From Marinospirillum perlucidum (GTDB lineage: Bacteria > Pseudomonadota > Gammaproteobacteria > Pseudomonadales > Halomonadaceae): DNA of 64,000 nt. Of the stretch, positions 1-9,925 are shown in pieces. How positions within the stretch are numbered: position 1 is the stretch's first letter; every line of letters begins with the position of its first letter. Location: NCBI RefSeq assembly GCF_003336805.1, contig NZ_QFWJ01000003.1, positions 62,001 through 126,000 on the forward strand. The letters are read 5' to 3'. The position numbers were made by a program, and so were the translations under genes. The notes below the pieces were generated by a model. It worked only from the letters and a program-made list of their open reading frames with translations. It was not told where the DNA came from and did not search any database.

Positions 1-276
1 CTTTTGTACCTTGATGGAGGTGGAATCGGTGATTTCCAGAACCAGGAACTCTTCGGTTACCTTGGTAATACGACCCATGACACCACCGGCCAGGCTGACT
101 TCGTCGCCCTTGGCCAGATCGGCCAGCAACTGCTTGTGCTGTTTAGCACGCTTTTGCTGAGGACGGATCAGCATGAAATAGAAGATGGCAACAAAACCCA
201 CCAGCATGACAATGCTGGAAATCGGGCTGGCTGTAGCGCCACCTTCAGCGTGGGCAGCAGAAATAAAAAAGTCCAT
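1..276 (-). CDS. yajC: YajC, Sec translocon accessory protein (C-terminus cut by window edge)
   Basis: The reading frame starts at ATG 276 after an AAGGAG ribosome site and runs off the left edge after 92 codons. It has a short N-terminus, one hydrophobic segment (about residues 18-35) ending in the family signature FYFMLIRPQQKR, then a cytoplasmic domain with KGDEVSLAGGVMGRI. This is the usual YajC layout. YajC is a small inner-membrane partner of SecDF, and the order queA-tgt-yajC on the same strand is the classical arrangement with secD and secF following, here outside the window. Only the last residues of the protein are missing. Confidence 0.93.
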   Translation of the reverse strand, partial: MDFFISAAHAEGGATASPISSIVMLVGFVAIFYFMLIRPQQKRAKQHKQLLADLAKGDEVSLAGGVMGRITKVTEEFLVLEITDSTSIKVQK

Positions 277-328
277 TCAGGGCTCCTTAAAACATTAAGT
301 TAGGGGTTAGTACTAGAGTGTTCGTTAT

Positions 329-2507
<2,179 letters not shown>

Positions 2508-2608
2508 GGGGGATAAAAACTCTGGATAAAAAGGCCGGTTGGATGCGGCGGCATTTTAACCCAGAAAAGAGTGGAGGTCATGATCTGCGCACAAGTTCGT
2601 GGCAGGCT

Positions 2609-4897
2609 TTACAGCGGTAGGCGGGTCTGGTTGATACAGAGTTCCTGGATAGCGGCCATCTTTTGGGGACGACTGAAATAATAGCCCTGGAAGCGCTGAC
2701 ACTGCATGATCTTCAAGGCTTCAGTCTGCTCCTGGGTTTCCACGCCTTCCACGACCACATCCATATTATGGCTGCGGGCAATAAAAATGATGCTCTCGAT
2801 CATATTGGCCGCCTTGTCGTCTTCCAGCATGCTATCGACAAAACTCTTATCGATCTTGAGTTCATTCAGGGGTAGACGTCGTAGCAGGCTGAGTGAGGAA
2901 TAGCCGGTGCCAAAGTCATCCATGGACAGGCGAATACCTTCCTGCTGCAAGCGCTTGATGGTCTCCAGCATCTGATCAAAGTTGGTCATGACCAGCGATT
3001 CGGTGACTTCCAGTACCAGATCCTCGGGTGGAATTTGATGCTCGTGCAAGAGCTTGAGCACTTCATCAACAAAATCGGGTTGCTCAAACTGAATCACGGA
3101 AATATTGATGGCCAGGTCGATCCTGCAGTCGCTCGCCAGATGGCTGCAAAGTTCCTTGTATTCACGCAGGCTGGTGTCCATGACAAATCGCCCCAAAGCC
3201 AGCATCAGTCCGGATTGCTCGGCCACCTCCACAAACTCGGCCGGGGAGACAAAGCCCAGTTTCTTGTCCTGCCAGCGCACCAGGGCCTCCAATCCGACTA
3301 TGCGGCCCTGAAGGTCCGTCTGGGGTTGATACTGCATGTGCAGTTCACGGTTAGACAGGGCCAAACGTAGCTGTTGTTCCACCTCCAGGCGACGCAGGTA
3401 ATCCATCTCCATTTCCGTGCGATAAAAGCTGACGCTATTGCGGTTACTCTTGGCCCGGTAAAGCGCCAGGTGGGTACTGCGCAACAGCTTGCTGGAGGAG
3501 TCGCCATGTTCGGGAAAGGTAGCCACGCCGATACTGGCAGTTAACTGCAGCTTGAGGCGGTCGACCTGAAAACTCTGACCCAGGCGGTCGAGCAGCGACC
3601 AGCAGGAGGTATTCAAGGCATCCAGGTCGGTGTTGGGGGTGATAATGGCAAATTCATCACTACCCAGGCGGGCAAGCAGATCCTGATCGTCCATCACCTC
3701 CTGAAGCTGGCGGCTGAAGACCACCAGTGTGGAGTCGCCAATCTCCTGGCCGAAGCGATCATTAATGCCGCGAAAGTGATCAATGTTGATGAGTACCAGA
3801 CTGAATCTTTCGCGTTTCTCCATCAATTCAGATAACTGGCGCAGCAGACCTGAACGGTTCAGGGCACCAGTCAGGTCATCATGTTGGGAGAGGTAAAGAA
3901 GTTCACGGGTTTTTAATTGTTCAGCCCGGTCAATAACGCGAAAGAGGGCAAAGAGTACGCCGCTGATCAATAGGTAGATCAGCAGATATTGCAAAACTTC
4001 CTTGCTGAAAGCCTGTTTGATGGGAAGAAATTGCGTTTCTGAGACCACCCAGAGTTGATAGCGTGGGTTATAAAGTGCAGCAGTCAGATACTGAACACCA
4101 TTTTTGTAATGCTCGACCGTAAAGGCTTGTTTTTTTGCCCTGATTTCGCTGGCGCTCAGTCCCATCTCTTCCAGGAAGCGACTGTGGTTAGCGCGGCGTT
4201 CGCTTTCAGTGGCCCAGGGCTGGGCATAGATGTTGCTGTCGTAGAGATCACTGGAAATATACTGGACATAGTTATCCCGATCGCGGATCAGCATGACCTG
4301 ATCATAGCGGGTGTCATGCAGGACCGAATTAAAAACAGAGGCCGAAGAATCCAGGCGTAATCCTGCCGTCATTACGGCCAGGAGTTCGCCTTCTTCTGTT
4401 CTGAGTGCTTTGCGAATGGGGATGACGAGGCTATCCATAGCCTCCATATAATAGGTGCGCCCCATGATCATCTGATTGGATTCCAGAGCCTGCTGAAAAC
4501 TGTCCGCCGTACTCGGGTGAGTTCGTAAATTGGGCAGCGAATCTATATCCAGATTGGAGCTGACATGAACCAGAGTGCCATCCGGGCGGGCCAGACCAAA
4601 ACCGATGATGGCGTGGTTGACTTGCATCAGAGTGTCCAGCAAGGGGAGTTGCTGCTGTTTATCCATCGGATCGCCATGATTCAGCAGTTCCCTGCCTACA
4701 ACATCCAGAACCAATTCCTGAGTACGCAGCACGCTATCAACGGCCTGGGCGAGTAATTCTGTGCGGTTTTCATGGTAGTTGGCAGTATCTTCGTAAAGGG
4801 ACTGCCAGCGGAAATATAGAATAACCAGCAACAAAAGAAAGCCGCCAAAAATCAGCAAATGGAAGAGGGTCCAGATGTTGCGTTTCAGGGCGGCCAT
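2609..4897 (-). CDS. Membrane-anchored sensor GGDEF-EAL protein (cyclic di-GMP turnover)
   Basis: The protein has 762 residues. A first membrane helix lies near residues 10-29, an extracytoplasmic sensor region with a dCache-like look follows, and a second helix lies near 300-318. A GGDEF domain (about 335-495) and an EAL domain (about 510-755) occupy the cytoplasmic part. The GGDEF signature reads RLGSDEF (near residue 412), with Ser in place of the second Gly. The EAL domain looks complete: EALVRW, DLAINIS, VLEVTES, DDFGTGYSS, LKIDKSF and VVEGVE are all present. It probably degrades cyclic di-GMP in response to an outside signal; whether the GGDEF half still makes it or only binds GTP is not decidable here. 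The start at 4897 follows an AGGAG site. The gene stands alone, with an AT-rich 250-base gap upstream. Confidence 0.9.
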   Translation of the reverse strand: MAALKRNIWTLFHLLIFGGFLLLLVILYFRWQSLYEDTANYHENRTELLAQAVDSVLRTQELVLDVVGRELLNHGDPMDKQQQLPLLDTLMQVNHAIIGFGLARPDGTLVHVSSNLDIDSLPNLRTHPSTADSFQQALESNQMIMGRTYYMEAMDSLVIPIRKALRTEEGELLAVMTAGLRLDSSASVFNSVLHDTRYDQVMLIRDRDNYVQYISSDLYDSNIYAQPWATESERRANHSRFLEEMGLSASEIRAKKQAFTVEHYKNGVQYLTAALYNPRYQLWVVSETQFLPIKQAFSKEVLQYLLIYLLISGVLFALFRVIDRAEQLKTRELLYLSQHDDLTGALNRSGLLRQLSELMEKRERFSLVLINIDHFRGINDRFGQEIGDSTLVVFSRQLQEVMDDQDLLARLGSDEFAIITPNTDLDALNTSCWSLLDRLGQSFQVDRLKLQLTASIGVATFPEHGDSSSKLLRSTHLALYRAKSNRNSVSFYRTEMEMDYLRRLEVEQQLRLALSNRELHMQYQPQTDLQGRIVGLEALVRWQDKKLGFVSPAEFVEVAEQSGLMLALGRFVMDTSLREYKELCSHLASDCRIDLAINISVIQFEQPDFVDEVLKLLHEHQIPPEDLVLEVTESLVMTNFDQMLETIKRLQQEGIRLSMDDFGTGYSSLSLLRRLPLNELKIDKSFVDSMLEDDKAANMIESIIFIARSHNMDVVVEGVETQEQTEALKIMQCQRFQGYYFSRPQKMAAIQELCINQTRLPL

Positions 4898-5147
4898 AAG
4901 AACTCCTGATGCCGGCTGCTTTGATTGGTTGTGATAAGAAGCCTGGGATTAACGGCAGCCTTTTCTTGACCAGTGCTGTCATTGGCAGCAACCAGGGGCT
5001 CAGGCAGTAAAAGGCAACAAGTAAAACCTGAACTGGTGCTTAATCCGAGTCTCTTTAATAGATATTTATAAATAATATTTATTGGAGCAGCAAGCGGTGT
5101 TTTTTGAATGTATTAATAATTGCATTTAAATCAATATCTTGAAAAGT

Positions 5148-6062
5148 TTAATCAGAGATTTCTAGAGCCTTCTTTCTTTGTAGCCAGCCTTGACGGAAAG
5201 CGGGCCAACGATTGATTAATATGGCAGAGAAGATCAGCAGACAACCGAGTAGTTGATAGCTTGTCATGGTTTCGGCAAACCAGAGGCTGGCCGCCAGGGC
5301 GGTCCAGACGGGTTCCAGCGTCATGATGATGGCAGTATGACTCGGTGGAGCCAGACTCTGGGCCCAGGTTTGCAGTAAAAAACGCAGGCTGGTGGCCAGT
5401 AGCAGACTGGCTGCAAACCAGCCCCAGATCACCGGTGACGAGTTCAGTGTCAGTGGCTCACTGAGCAATGAAATACTGCCGGTAATCAGGCCGGTAATCA
5501 GTAATTGAATACTGGTCAGGGGAAGTGGCGCTAACCGGGCTGTTGCCTGGCTATTAAAGAGAAACATCAAGGCCAGGAAAAAGGCGGCCAGCATAAAGCT
5601 GAATTCACCCCAGCCCAGGTGAAAACTCGGGTCCAGGGAAAGCAGGGCCAGCCCGCTAATGACCAGAGGCAGCGCCAGGTAACTGAAGGTTGGCGGTGCC
5701 TCCCCGCCAAAGAGGCGATTCAAAAAAGGCAGCATGACAATGCCCAGAGTGGCCAGAAAGGCACCGACTCCCAGATGCTGGGCGTGTTTTAACCCCAGAA
5801 TCCAGAAAATCATGGCCAGACCGAATACGCAGCCCACCTTGGCGGCCGCCCGGAATTGCGGCCAGGTCAATTGCTTAAGCGGCAGCAGGCAGAAACAGGC
5901 CAGCACCAGCCCGGCCCCGGCAAAGCGCAGGGCAATAAACTGCAAGGGCTGCATGCCAGCGAGGGTTTCCTTGGAAAAAATCCAACCGGCTGCAGCAATT
6001 AGGGTGGTTAACAGCAACAGCAGATCAGCCTGCAAATGCTGGTGCTTGGAAGTTGTCGTCAT
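5148..6062 (-). CDS. EamA (DMT superfamily) membrane transporter
   Basis: A hydrophobic protein of 304 residues with about ten predicted membrane helices in two EamA repeats. It matches the drug/metabolite transporter family in length, in the ETLAGMQPLQFIALRFAGAGL segment of the first repeat and in the LEPVWTALAASLWF segment of the second. The substrate cannot be read from the sequence; such proteins export amino acids, metabolites or drugs. It lies downstream of a LuxR-type regulator on the same strand with a gap of about 130 bases, so the two could be linked. Confidence 0.85.
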   Translation of the reverse strand: MTTTSKHQHLQADLLLLLTTLIAAAGWIFSKETLAGMQPLQFIALRFAGAGLVLACFCLLPLKQLTWPQFRAAAKVGCVFGLAMIFWILGLKHAQHLGVGAFLATLGIVMLPFLNRLFGGEAPPTFSYLALPLVISGLALLSLDPSFHLGWGEFSFMLAAFFLALMFLFNSQATARLAPLPLTSIQLLITGLITGSISLLSEPLTLNSSPVIWGWFAASLLLATSLRFLLQTWAQSLAPPSHTAIIMTLEPVWTALAASLWFAETMTSYQLLGCLLIFSAILINRWPAFRQGWLQRKKALEISD

Positions 6063-6193
6063 GATGCGAGTGCTTGTGTGGGCTAGATTAATGAGCGGTT
6101 GCTTTTACCGGCAGCCGCGTTGCGAAGGCAAAAGAGTATAGCAAGATGAGGGATGAGGCTGTCCCTTAAAAAGAGGGACAAAGCCTGATATTT

Positions 6194-6946
6194 TCAAGAG
6201 ACTGCACAGAGTGAAAAAAGCTGGGCGCGACTGGTGATTCCCAGCTTTTCGTAGGCGCGTTTGCGATAGGTGATGACACTGCTGGTGGCCAGCTGCAGTT
6301 CGGCGGCAATGGTTTCGTTCTTTTTGCCTTGAAGGACCGCGCGGCACACCTGCTGTTCCCGCTCGGAAAGGAAGGCCAGAGGGCCTTGAAGCCGCAAGGA
6401 GCGATTCAGCGCAAAGTGCTTTTCCAGCAGCAGGCTGATGAGTTCGCCAAGATGGCGGGTGAAGTCGGGATTGTCAAAACGCTGATCAAAAGCAGCCGTG
6501 CGTCGGTAGAGGTTGATGTAGTAATGACCTTCCGGGGTGGCCTTGAGGATGGCCAGCTTGTCGCAAAAACCGGGGGTTTCAAAAAAGGTTTTGCGATACT
6601 CCAGGCTCATATTGGGACTGAGCGCTTCCAGTCGGCTGACGGCCAACTCTTCGGGGGCGAGTTTTTTAAGGCAGGCAAAATTGGGGTCCTGCAGATACTG
6701 GCGCTGGCCGACATAGGCCTCAGCGAGGCGCTTGGCCGAGGCTTCGCGGGCATAATCCCTGAACATCAGGGTGCTGACACCCTGCTTGGCTTCCCAGAAA
6801 AACACCATGCATTGTTCACTGCCGAATTCCTGATTTACCCAGGTGAGAAAGGCTTCATGAAAGTCCGGCTGTCCCAAAAGCTTGAATAGCTGGAGCAATT
6901 CAGAGGTGATTCCAGCCTGGGCGGTGGTTAGGGGAAACTGGGTCAT
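6194..6946 (-). CDS. LuxR-type transcriptional regulator next to the HPA hydroxylase genes
   Basis: The protein has 250 residues. The C-terminus holds a GerE/LuxR helix-turn-helix (about residues 190-245) with LSEREQQVCRAVLQGKKN and ITSRAQLF. The first 170 residues are an unrecognised sensing domain, not an obvious response-regulator receiver, since no phosphoacceptor Asp motif is visible. It follows the hydroxylase genes (C2, C1) on the same strand with a gap of 150 bases that contains small inverted repeats, so it may be co-transcribed with them and control them. That role is inference from position only. No clear ribosome site precedes ATG 6946. Confidence 0.82.
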   Translation of the reverse strand: MTQFPLTTAQAGITSELLQLFKLLGQPDFHEAFLTWVNQEFGSEQCMVFFWEAKQGVSTLMFRDYAREASAKRLAEAYVGQRQYLQDPNFACLKKLAPEELAVSRLEALSPNMSLEYRKTFFETPGFCDKLAILKATPEGHYYINLYRRTAAFDQRFDNPDFTRHLGELISLLLEKHFALNRSLRLQGPLAFLSEREQQVCRAVLQGKKNETIAAELQLATSSVITYRKRAYEKLGITSRAQLFSLCAVS

Positions 6947-7096
6947 GATCGGTAAGCGGTGGCTGAAAAGCCATTCAGTCTAAAGCGCTGATCCGATTTA
7001 AGAAAGGCAGAGCAGGAAGACACCAGCCGGACCTGAGTCCGACCGGTGTCGAGCAGCATCACCGGAGAAAGTGATGTTCGGGGGGGACTCAGCTGC

Positions 7097-8035
7097 TTAG
7101 CGACCTGCCAGCTGCTTGAGTACCTTCTTGAAGGTGGCCACTTCTTCGTCACTGAAATCAGCAAACATCTTGTCTTGTTCCTGGCGGGAGAGATCCCAAA
7201 GGGCTTCGGCCTGGTCTTCACCCTGTTGGGTGATCCGGTAGCAGTCGTCCTCGAGGGAAACCAGCCCCTTGCGCTGCAGGATTTCAGCGGCGTTATCCAC
7301 TTCAGCCTCGGGCATGTTGACCTCTTTGAGGAGATCCTTACGGCACAGCTGGGGCGTTTCCTGCAGTACCATCAGCATCCGCGCTTCACTGGTTCTTAGA
7401 CCCGTGGACAGCTGCAGGGGGGCATAGTCCGCCTGGTAGGCACGCACAGCCTGCACCATCAGGTAGTAGAGGTTGTCCTGGAAGCGCGATTTGAGACGCT
7501 CGATGGCCGCAGGTTCATTATCCTTTTTCGCCGGGAAGCGGGAATGGGGCATGACCACGGAGTAGCTGCCCTGGTGATAAACCAGCGGCGCTCGTCCGGC
7601 ATCTTCAAAGGCGACTACCTTACCCACCAGTATCCAGTGGTCACCGCCATCTAGGGTTTCATAGGCTTCACACTGGAAGGTGGCGGCACAATCGGGCAGC
7701 AGGGCGGCTCCGCCGAGTCCATCTTGGAAATCCACATCAGCAAACTTGTCATCGCTGGGGCGGGCAAAATGATTGGAAACATCTATCTGGTCCGCAGCGA
7801 GGACATTGACGGCAAAGTGGCTGGCCTTTTCAAAAATCTCGCAGCTTCCCGAGTTCTTGCCGATGCTCCAGAGAATCAGGGGTGGCTCCAGGGAAACAGA
7901 GTTGAAGCTGTTGGCGGTTACCCCTGCTCTTTTGCCATCGGGCGTGGTCGCGGTAATAACGGTGATCCCGGTGGCAAAGTTGCCCAGCGCACGACGGAAG
8001 GCTTTGGGATCAAATTCAGTGGTTGCATTACTCAT
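7097..8035 (-). CDS. 4-hydroxyphenylacetate 3-hydroxylase, reductase component C1 (flavin reductase fused to MarR-like domain)
   Basis: The protein (312 residues) supplies reduced flavin to the HPA oxygenase encoded upstream. Residues 10-165 form a flavin reductase domain with FRRALGNFATGITVITA, GVTANSFNSVSLEPPL and the C-terminal VYHQGSYSVV. Residues 175-312 form a winged-helix MarR-like domain (LRTSEARMLMVLQE, CRKDLLKEVNM). The same two-part build and length are known for the C1 component of the Acinetobacter baumannii enzyme, where the MarR-like part binds HPA and relieves autoinhibition of the reductase. That control is inferred here from the shared architecture. Function is cytoplasmic. 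The ribosome site (AGGTG) before ATG 8035 is moderate. Confidence 0.92.
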   Translation of the reverse strand: MSNATTEFDPKAFRRALGNFATGITVITATTPDGKRAGVTANSFNSVSLEPPLILWSIGKNSGSCEIFEKASHFAVNVLAADQIDVSNHFARPSDDKFADVDFQDGLGGAALLPDCAATFQCEAYETLDGGDHWILVGKVVAFEDAGRAPLVYHQGSYSVVMPHSRFPAKKDNEPAAIERLKSRFQDNLYYLMVQAVRAYQADYAPLQLSTGLRTSEARMLMVLQETPQLCRKDLLKEVNMPEAEVDNAAEILQRKGLVSLEDDCYRITQQGEDQAEALWDLSRQEQDKMFADFSDEEVATFKKVLKQLAGR

Positions 8036-8070
8036 AACAGCACCTGATATCGATTGGGCAGTTTCTTGCC

Positions 8071-8160
8071 AGTCGATGAACGACTGACGCTGCCGGATGA
8101 GGATGGCTCTCCGGTTAAAATGGAGAGAGAACGCCCCTCCCGAATCGGATGGGGCGTTCT
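8071..8160 (-). other. Series of inverted repeats between the oxygenase and reductase genes
   Basis: The 144-base gap between the C2 and C1 genes contains three separate dyads. The strongest has a perfect 10-base stem, AGAACGCCCC at 8128-8137 with GGGGCGTTCT at 8151-8160. The second is CTCTCC 8107-8112 with GGAGAG 8122-8127, and the third is AGTCG 8071-8075 with CGACT 8081-8085. On the transcript (minus strand) no U-run follows directly, so this looks like intercistronic structure that sets relative amounts or stability of the two messages rather than a full terminator. Confidence 0.6.
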
Positions 8161-8179
8161 GCTTGCTTCTGCCGGTGAA

Positions 8180-9349
8180 TTACAGCAGGGAGGGGTCAGG
8201 TTCCAGACCCAGCAGCTCACGTCCCAGAATCTGGGCACAGACATCATAGTCGGTGTAGGCGTGAGCGGCAGTCATGTTGGACTCGTGCCACAGACGCTGG
8301 CTTTCGCGGTCTTCGTACCAGTTGGAGGCACCCATCACCGCCCAGAGGCGATTGACGGCTTCTACACACATCTTGATGGCATAAGCCTGGTTGGTACGCC
8401 AGTGGGCCAGAACATAGCGCGTGGGGTATTCGTGACGCTCGCCATATTCCTTGTGCTCTTCCCAGGTTTTTTCCAGGTAGGCACGGGCCGCAGCAACCTG
8501 CTGGTAGGACTCGGCAATACGCAGGATGGGAGGAATGGACTCACGAACCTGAGCACCCGTGTAGGCGCGAACCCGGTTCTGGGTGAGTTCCTTGTAAACC
8601 TCCAGCATACGCTCGGCCACACCCAGGCTCATGGCGGCAAAGCCACAGGCAAAGTAGGGGCGGTAAGGCGTGTGGTAAATCTTGCTGTCGGGGTAGAGAT
8701 CACGTCCGGCATGACGACCTTCCATCATGTCGGCAGCTGCCTGGATACGGTGCTCAGGCACGAAAACGCCTTCAATGCGGGCGGTTTTGGTGCCACTGCC
8801 CTGCATGCCTACTGAATACCAGTCATCAATGATGGTGAATTCACTGCGCGGGATAACCGCAAAGCTGTAAACCTTCTCGCCGGATTCGTTCGGACGCAGG
8901 AAGCCCACGATGATCCAGTCGGCGTGGTCGACACCGGAACTCCACTTCATGTCACCGGTGAAGATGATGCCGCCTTCGGTTTCCTCGTGCTTACCAAAGG
9001 GCGCGATACTGGAAGAAGCCACAGCATCGGGGTTGTCGCCCCAGAATTCTTCTTGGGCCTGCTTGTTGTACATGGCCATCTGGTGGTTGTGGGTGCACAG
9101 CAGGCTGTAGGCCCAGGCAGTGGAACAGCAGGCACCGGCCAGGGCAGCAATGCAATCAGTGAATTCGGGCAGGCTGATTTCCAGGCCACCGTAAGCTTTG
9201 GGCAGGAAAGCGCGGTTCAAACCGATGCCGTGCAGCATCTCAATGTTCTCGTCGGGTACACGACGCAGTTCGATCGCTTTGTTGGCGTTGGCACGGATCG
9301 CCGGAAGAATTTCTTTGAGTTTTTCCAGCATGGGGTTTTCTTGTTTCAT
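8180..9349 (-). CDS. 4-hydroxyphenylacetate 3-hydroxylase, oxygenase component C2
   Basis: This flavin-dependent monooxygenase has the acyl-CoA dehydrogenase fold and hydroxylates HPA to 3,4-dihydroxyphenylacetate with reduced flavin from C1. The protein (389 residues) closely resembles the C2 component of the Acinetobacter baumannii enzyme along its whole length: EQLRRVPDENI-like start, CSTAWAYSLLCTHNHQ, SSSIAPFGK, GDMKWSSG, GLYPDSKI-like and TPYRPYFACGF blocks, and the end YDVCAQILGRELLGLEPDP. It is not related in sequence to the E. coli HpaB type. It is shorter at the N-terminus than the Acinetobacter protein. The gene faces away from hpaD and is first of a C2-C1 unit. An AGAGGAT ribosome site lies upstream. 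Confidence 0.94.
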   Translation of the reverse strand: MKQENPMLEKLKEILPAIRANANKAIELRRVPDENIEMLHGIGLNRAFLPKAYGGLEISLPEFTDCIAALAGACCSTAWAYSLLCTHNHQMAMYNKQAQEEFWGDNPDAVASSSIAPFGKHEETEGGIIFTGDMKWSSGVDHADWIIVGFLRPNESGEKVYSFAVIPRSEFTIIDDWYSVGMQGSGTKTARIEGVFVPEHRIQAAADMMEGRHAGRDLYPDSKIYHTPYRPYFACGFAAMSLGVAERMLEVYKELTQNRVRAYTGAQVRESIPPILRIAESYQQVAAARAYLEKTWEEHKEYGERHEYPTRYVLAHWRTNQAYAIKMCVEAVNRLWAVMGASNWYEDRESQRLWHESNMTAAHAYTDYDVCAQILGRELLGLEPDPSLL

Positions 9350-9408
9350 GGAAACAGATCCTCTCGTTTTATTCGGTTTTCTTGTGTTTTTGAGAGCAGG
9401 TTCTCTTG

Positions 9409-9421
9409 GATGCCAGGCATC
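9409..9421. promoter_or_regulatory. Perfect palindrome GATGCC-A-GGCATC upstream of C2
   Basis: Two exact 6-base arms around a central A sit 60 bases before the C2 start codon. The position suits an activator or repressor site for the hydroxylase genes, which lack the TTAAYATRTTAA palindrome found at the other HPA promoters. The arm GATGCC is also the outer end of the small repeat element found nearby, so it may instead be the remnant of a repeat copy. Both readings are open. Confidence 0.4.
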
Positions 9422-9437
9422 GGAGATAAAAAATCAG

Positions 9438-9576
9438 GCAACCTCCGATTAACTATTGCGCTTGTTTATACTGCGTTGAAATTAAACTCAAAATGCTCAT
9501 TTACTCGCTGTAAATTCCGCTTTCTCGCTTAATTTCGCCTTGGCTAATCGGCGCTCATCACGTTAATCAGAAGTTC
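9438..9576. repeat. Small inverted-repeat element, copy 1 (MITE-like)
   Basis: About 139 bases that align over their whole length with 23395-23534 at roughly four-fifths identity by eye. The ends are imperfect inverted repeats: CAACCTCCGATTAAC on the left and GTTAATCAGAAGTTC on the right. The conserved middle includes CTCAAAATGCTCATTTAC and CCGCTTTCTCG. It is non-coding and has no transposase. The flanks (TCAG and CTTA) do not form an exact target duplication. It lies in the upstream region of the C2 gene. Confidence 0.75.
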
Positions 9577-9793
9577 CTTAGCCAGCTCCTAGCATTGAGC
9601 TGGGAAAAATTATGGTCAGGGAAAACCAGGGTAGAAAGGTAAAAAATACTTTATTTTTTGCACTTTCCTGTATTCGAGTGGACGCAGAATTTTGTCGTCA
9701 TTTCTGAAAGCCTTGTCATAACTGGGCTTTAGCTAAGTGTGCAGTGCAGGAAAATGACAATTGACAGCTGCAAAAGTAACTGATGCAGATGGA

Positions 9794-9838
9794 TTGACAG
9801 CCAGCAAGCGTTTGGACTAGGATTACTTAACATGTTAA
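9794..9838 (+). promoter_or_regulatory. hpaD promoter with probable HpaR operator
   Basis: A -35 box TTGACA (9794-9799) and a -10-like TAGGAT (9818-9823) are 18 bases apart. Directly after, over the expected transcription start, lies the perfect palindrome TTAACATGTTAA (9827-9838), in the wider context ACTTAACATGTTAAAT. Nearly the same 16-mer occurs at the hpaF and hpaH promoters. MarR-family HpaR repressors bind palindromes at hpa promoters, so this is read as an HpaR operator. Confidence 0.78.
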
Positions 9839-9925
9839 ATAATTATTTCGCGAGCAAGAGACTGCCGGGAATAATTCGAGGTTTCCTAACCACCAGATCA
9901 ACAACAACGAAGAAGGTGCTTCATC

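Larger units (their letters stand above)
9350..9925. other. 576-base divergent intergenic region between C2 and hpaD
   Basis: The gap holds, from left to right: the leader of the C2 gene with two dyads (GAGAG/CTCT near 9392-9406 and a perfect 13-base palindrome at 9409-9421), one copy of the small inverted-repeat element (9438-9576), a stretch of about 215 bases where nothing was recognised, and the hpaD promoter with its palindromic operator (9794-9838). No convincing small gene was seen in it. Confidence 0.7.
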
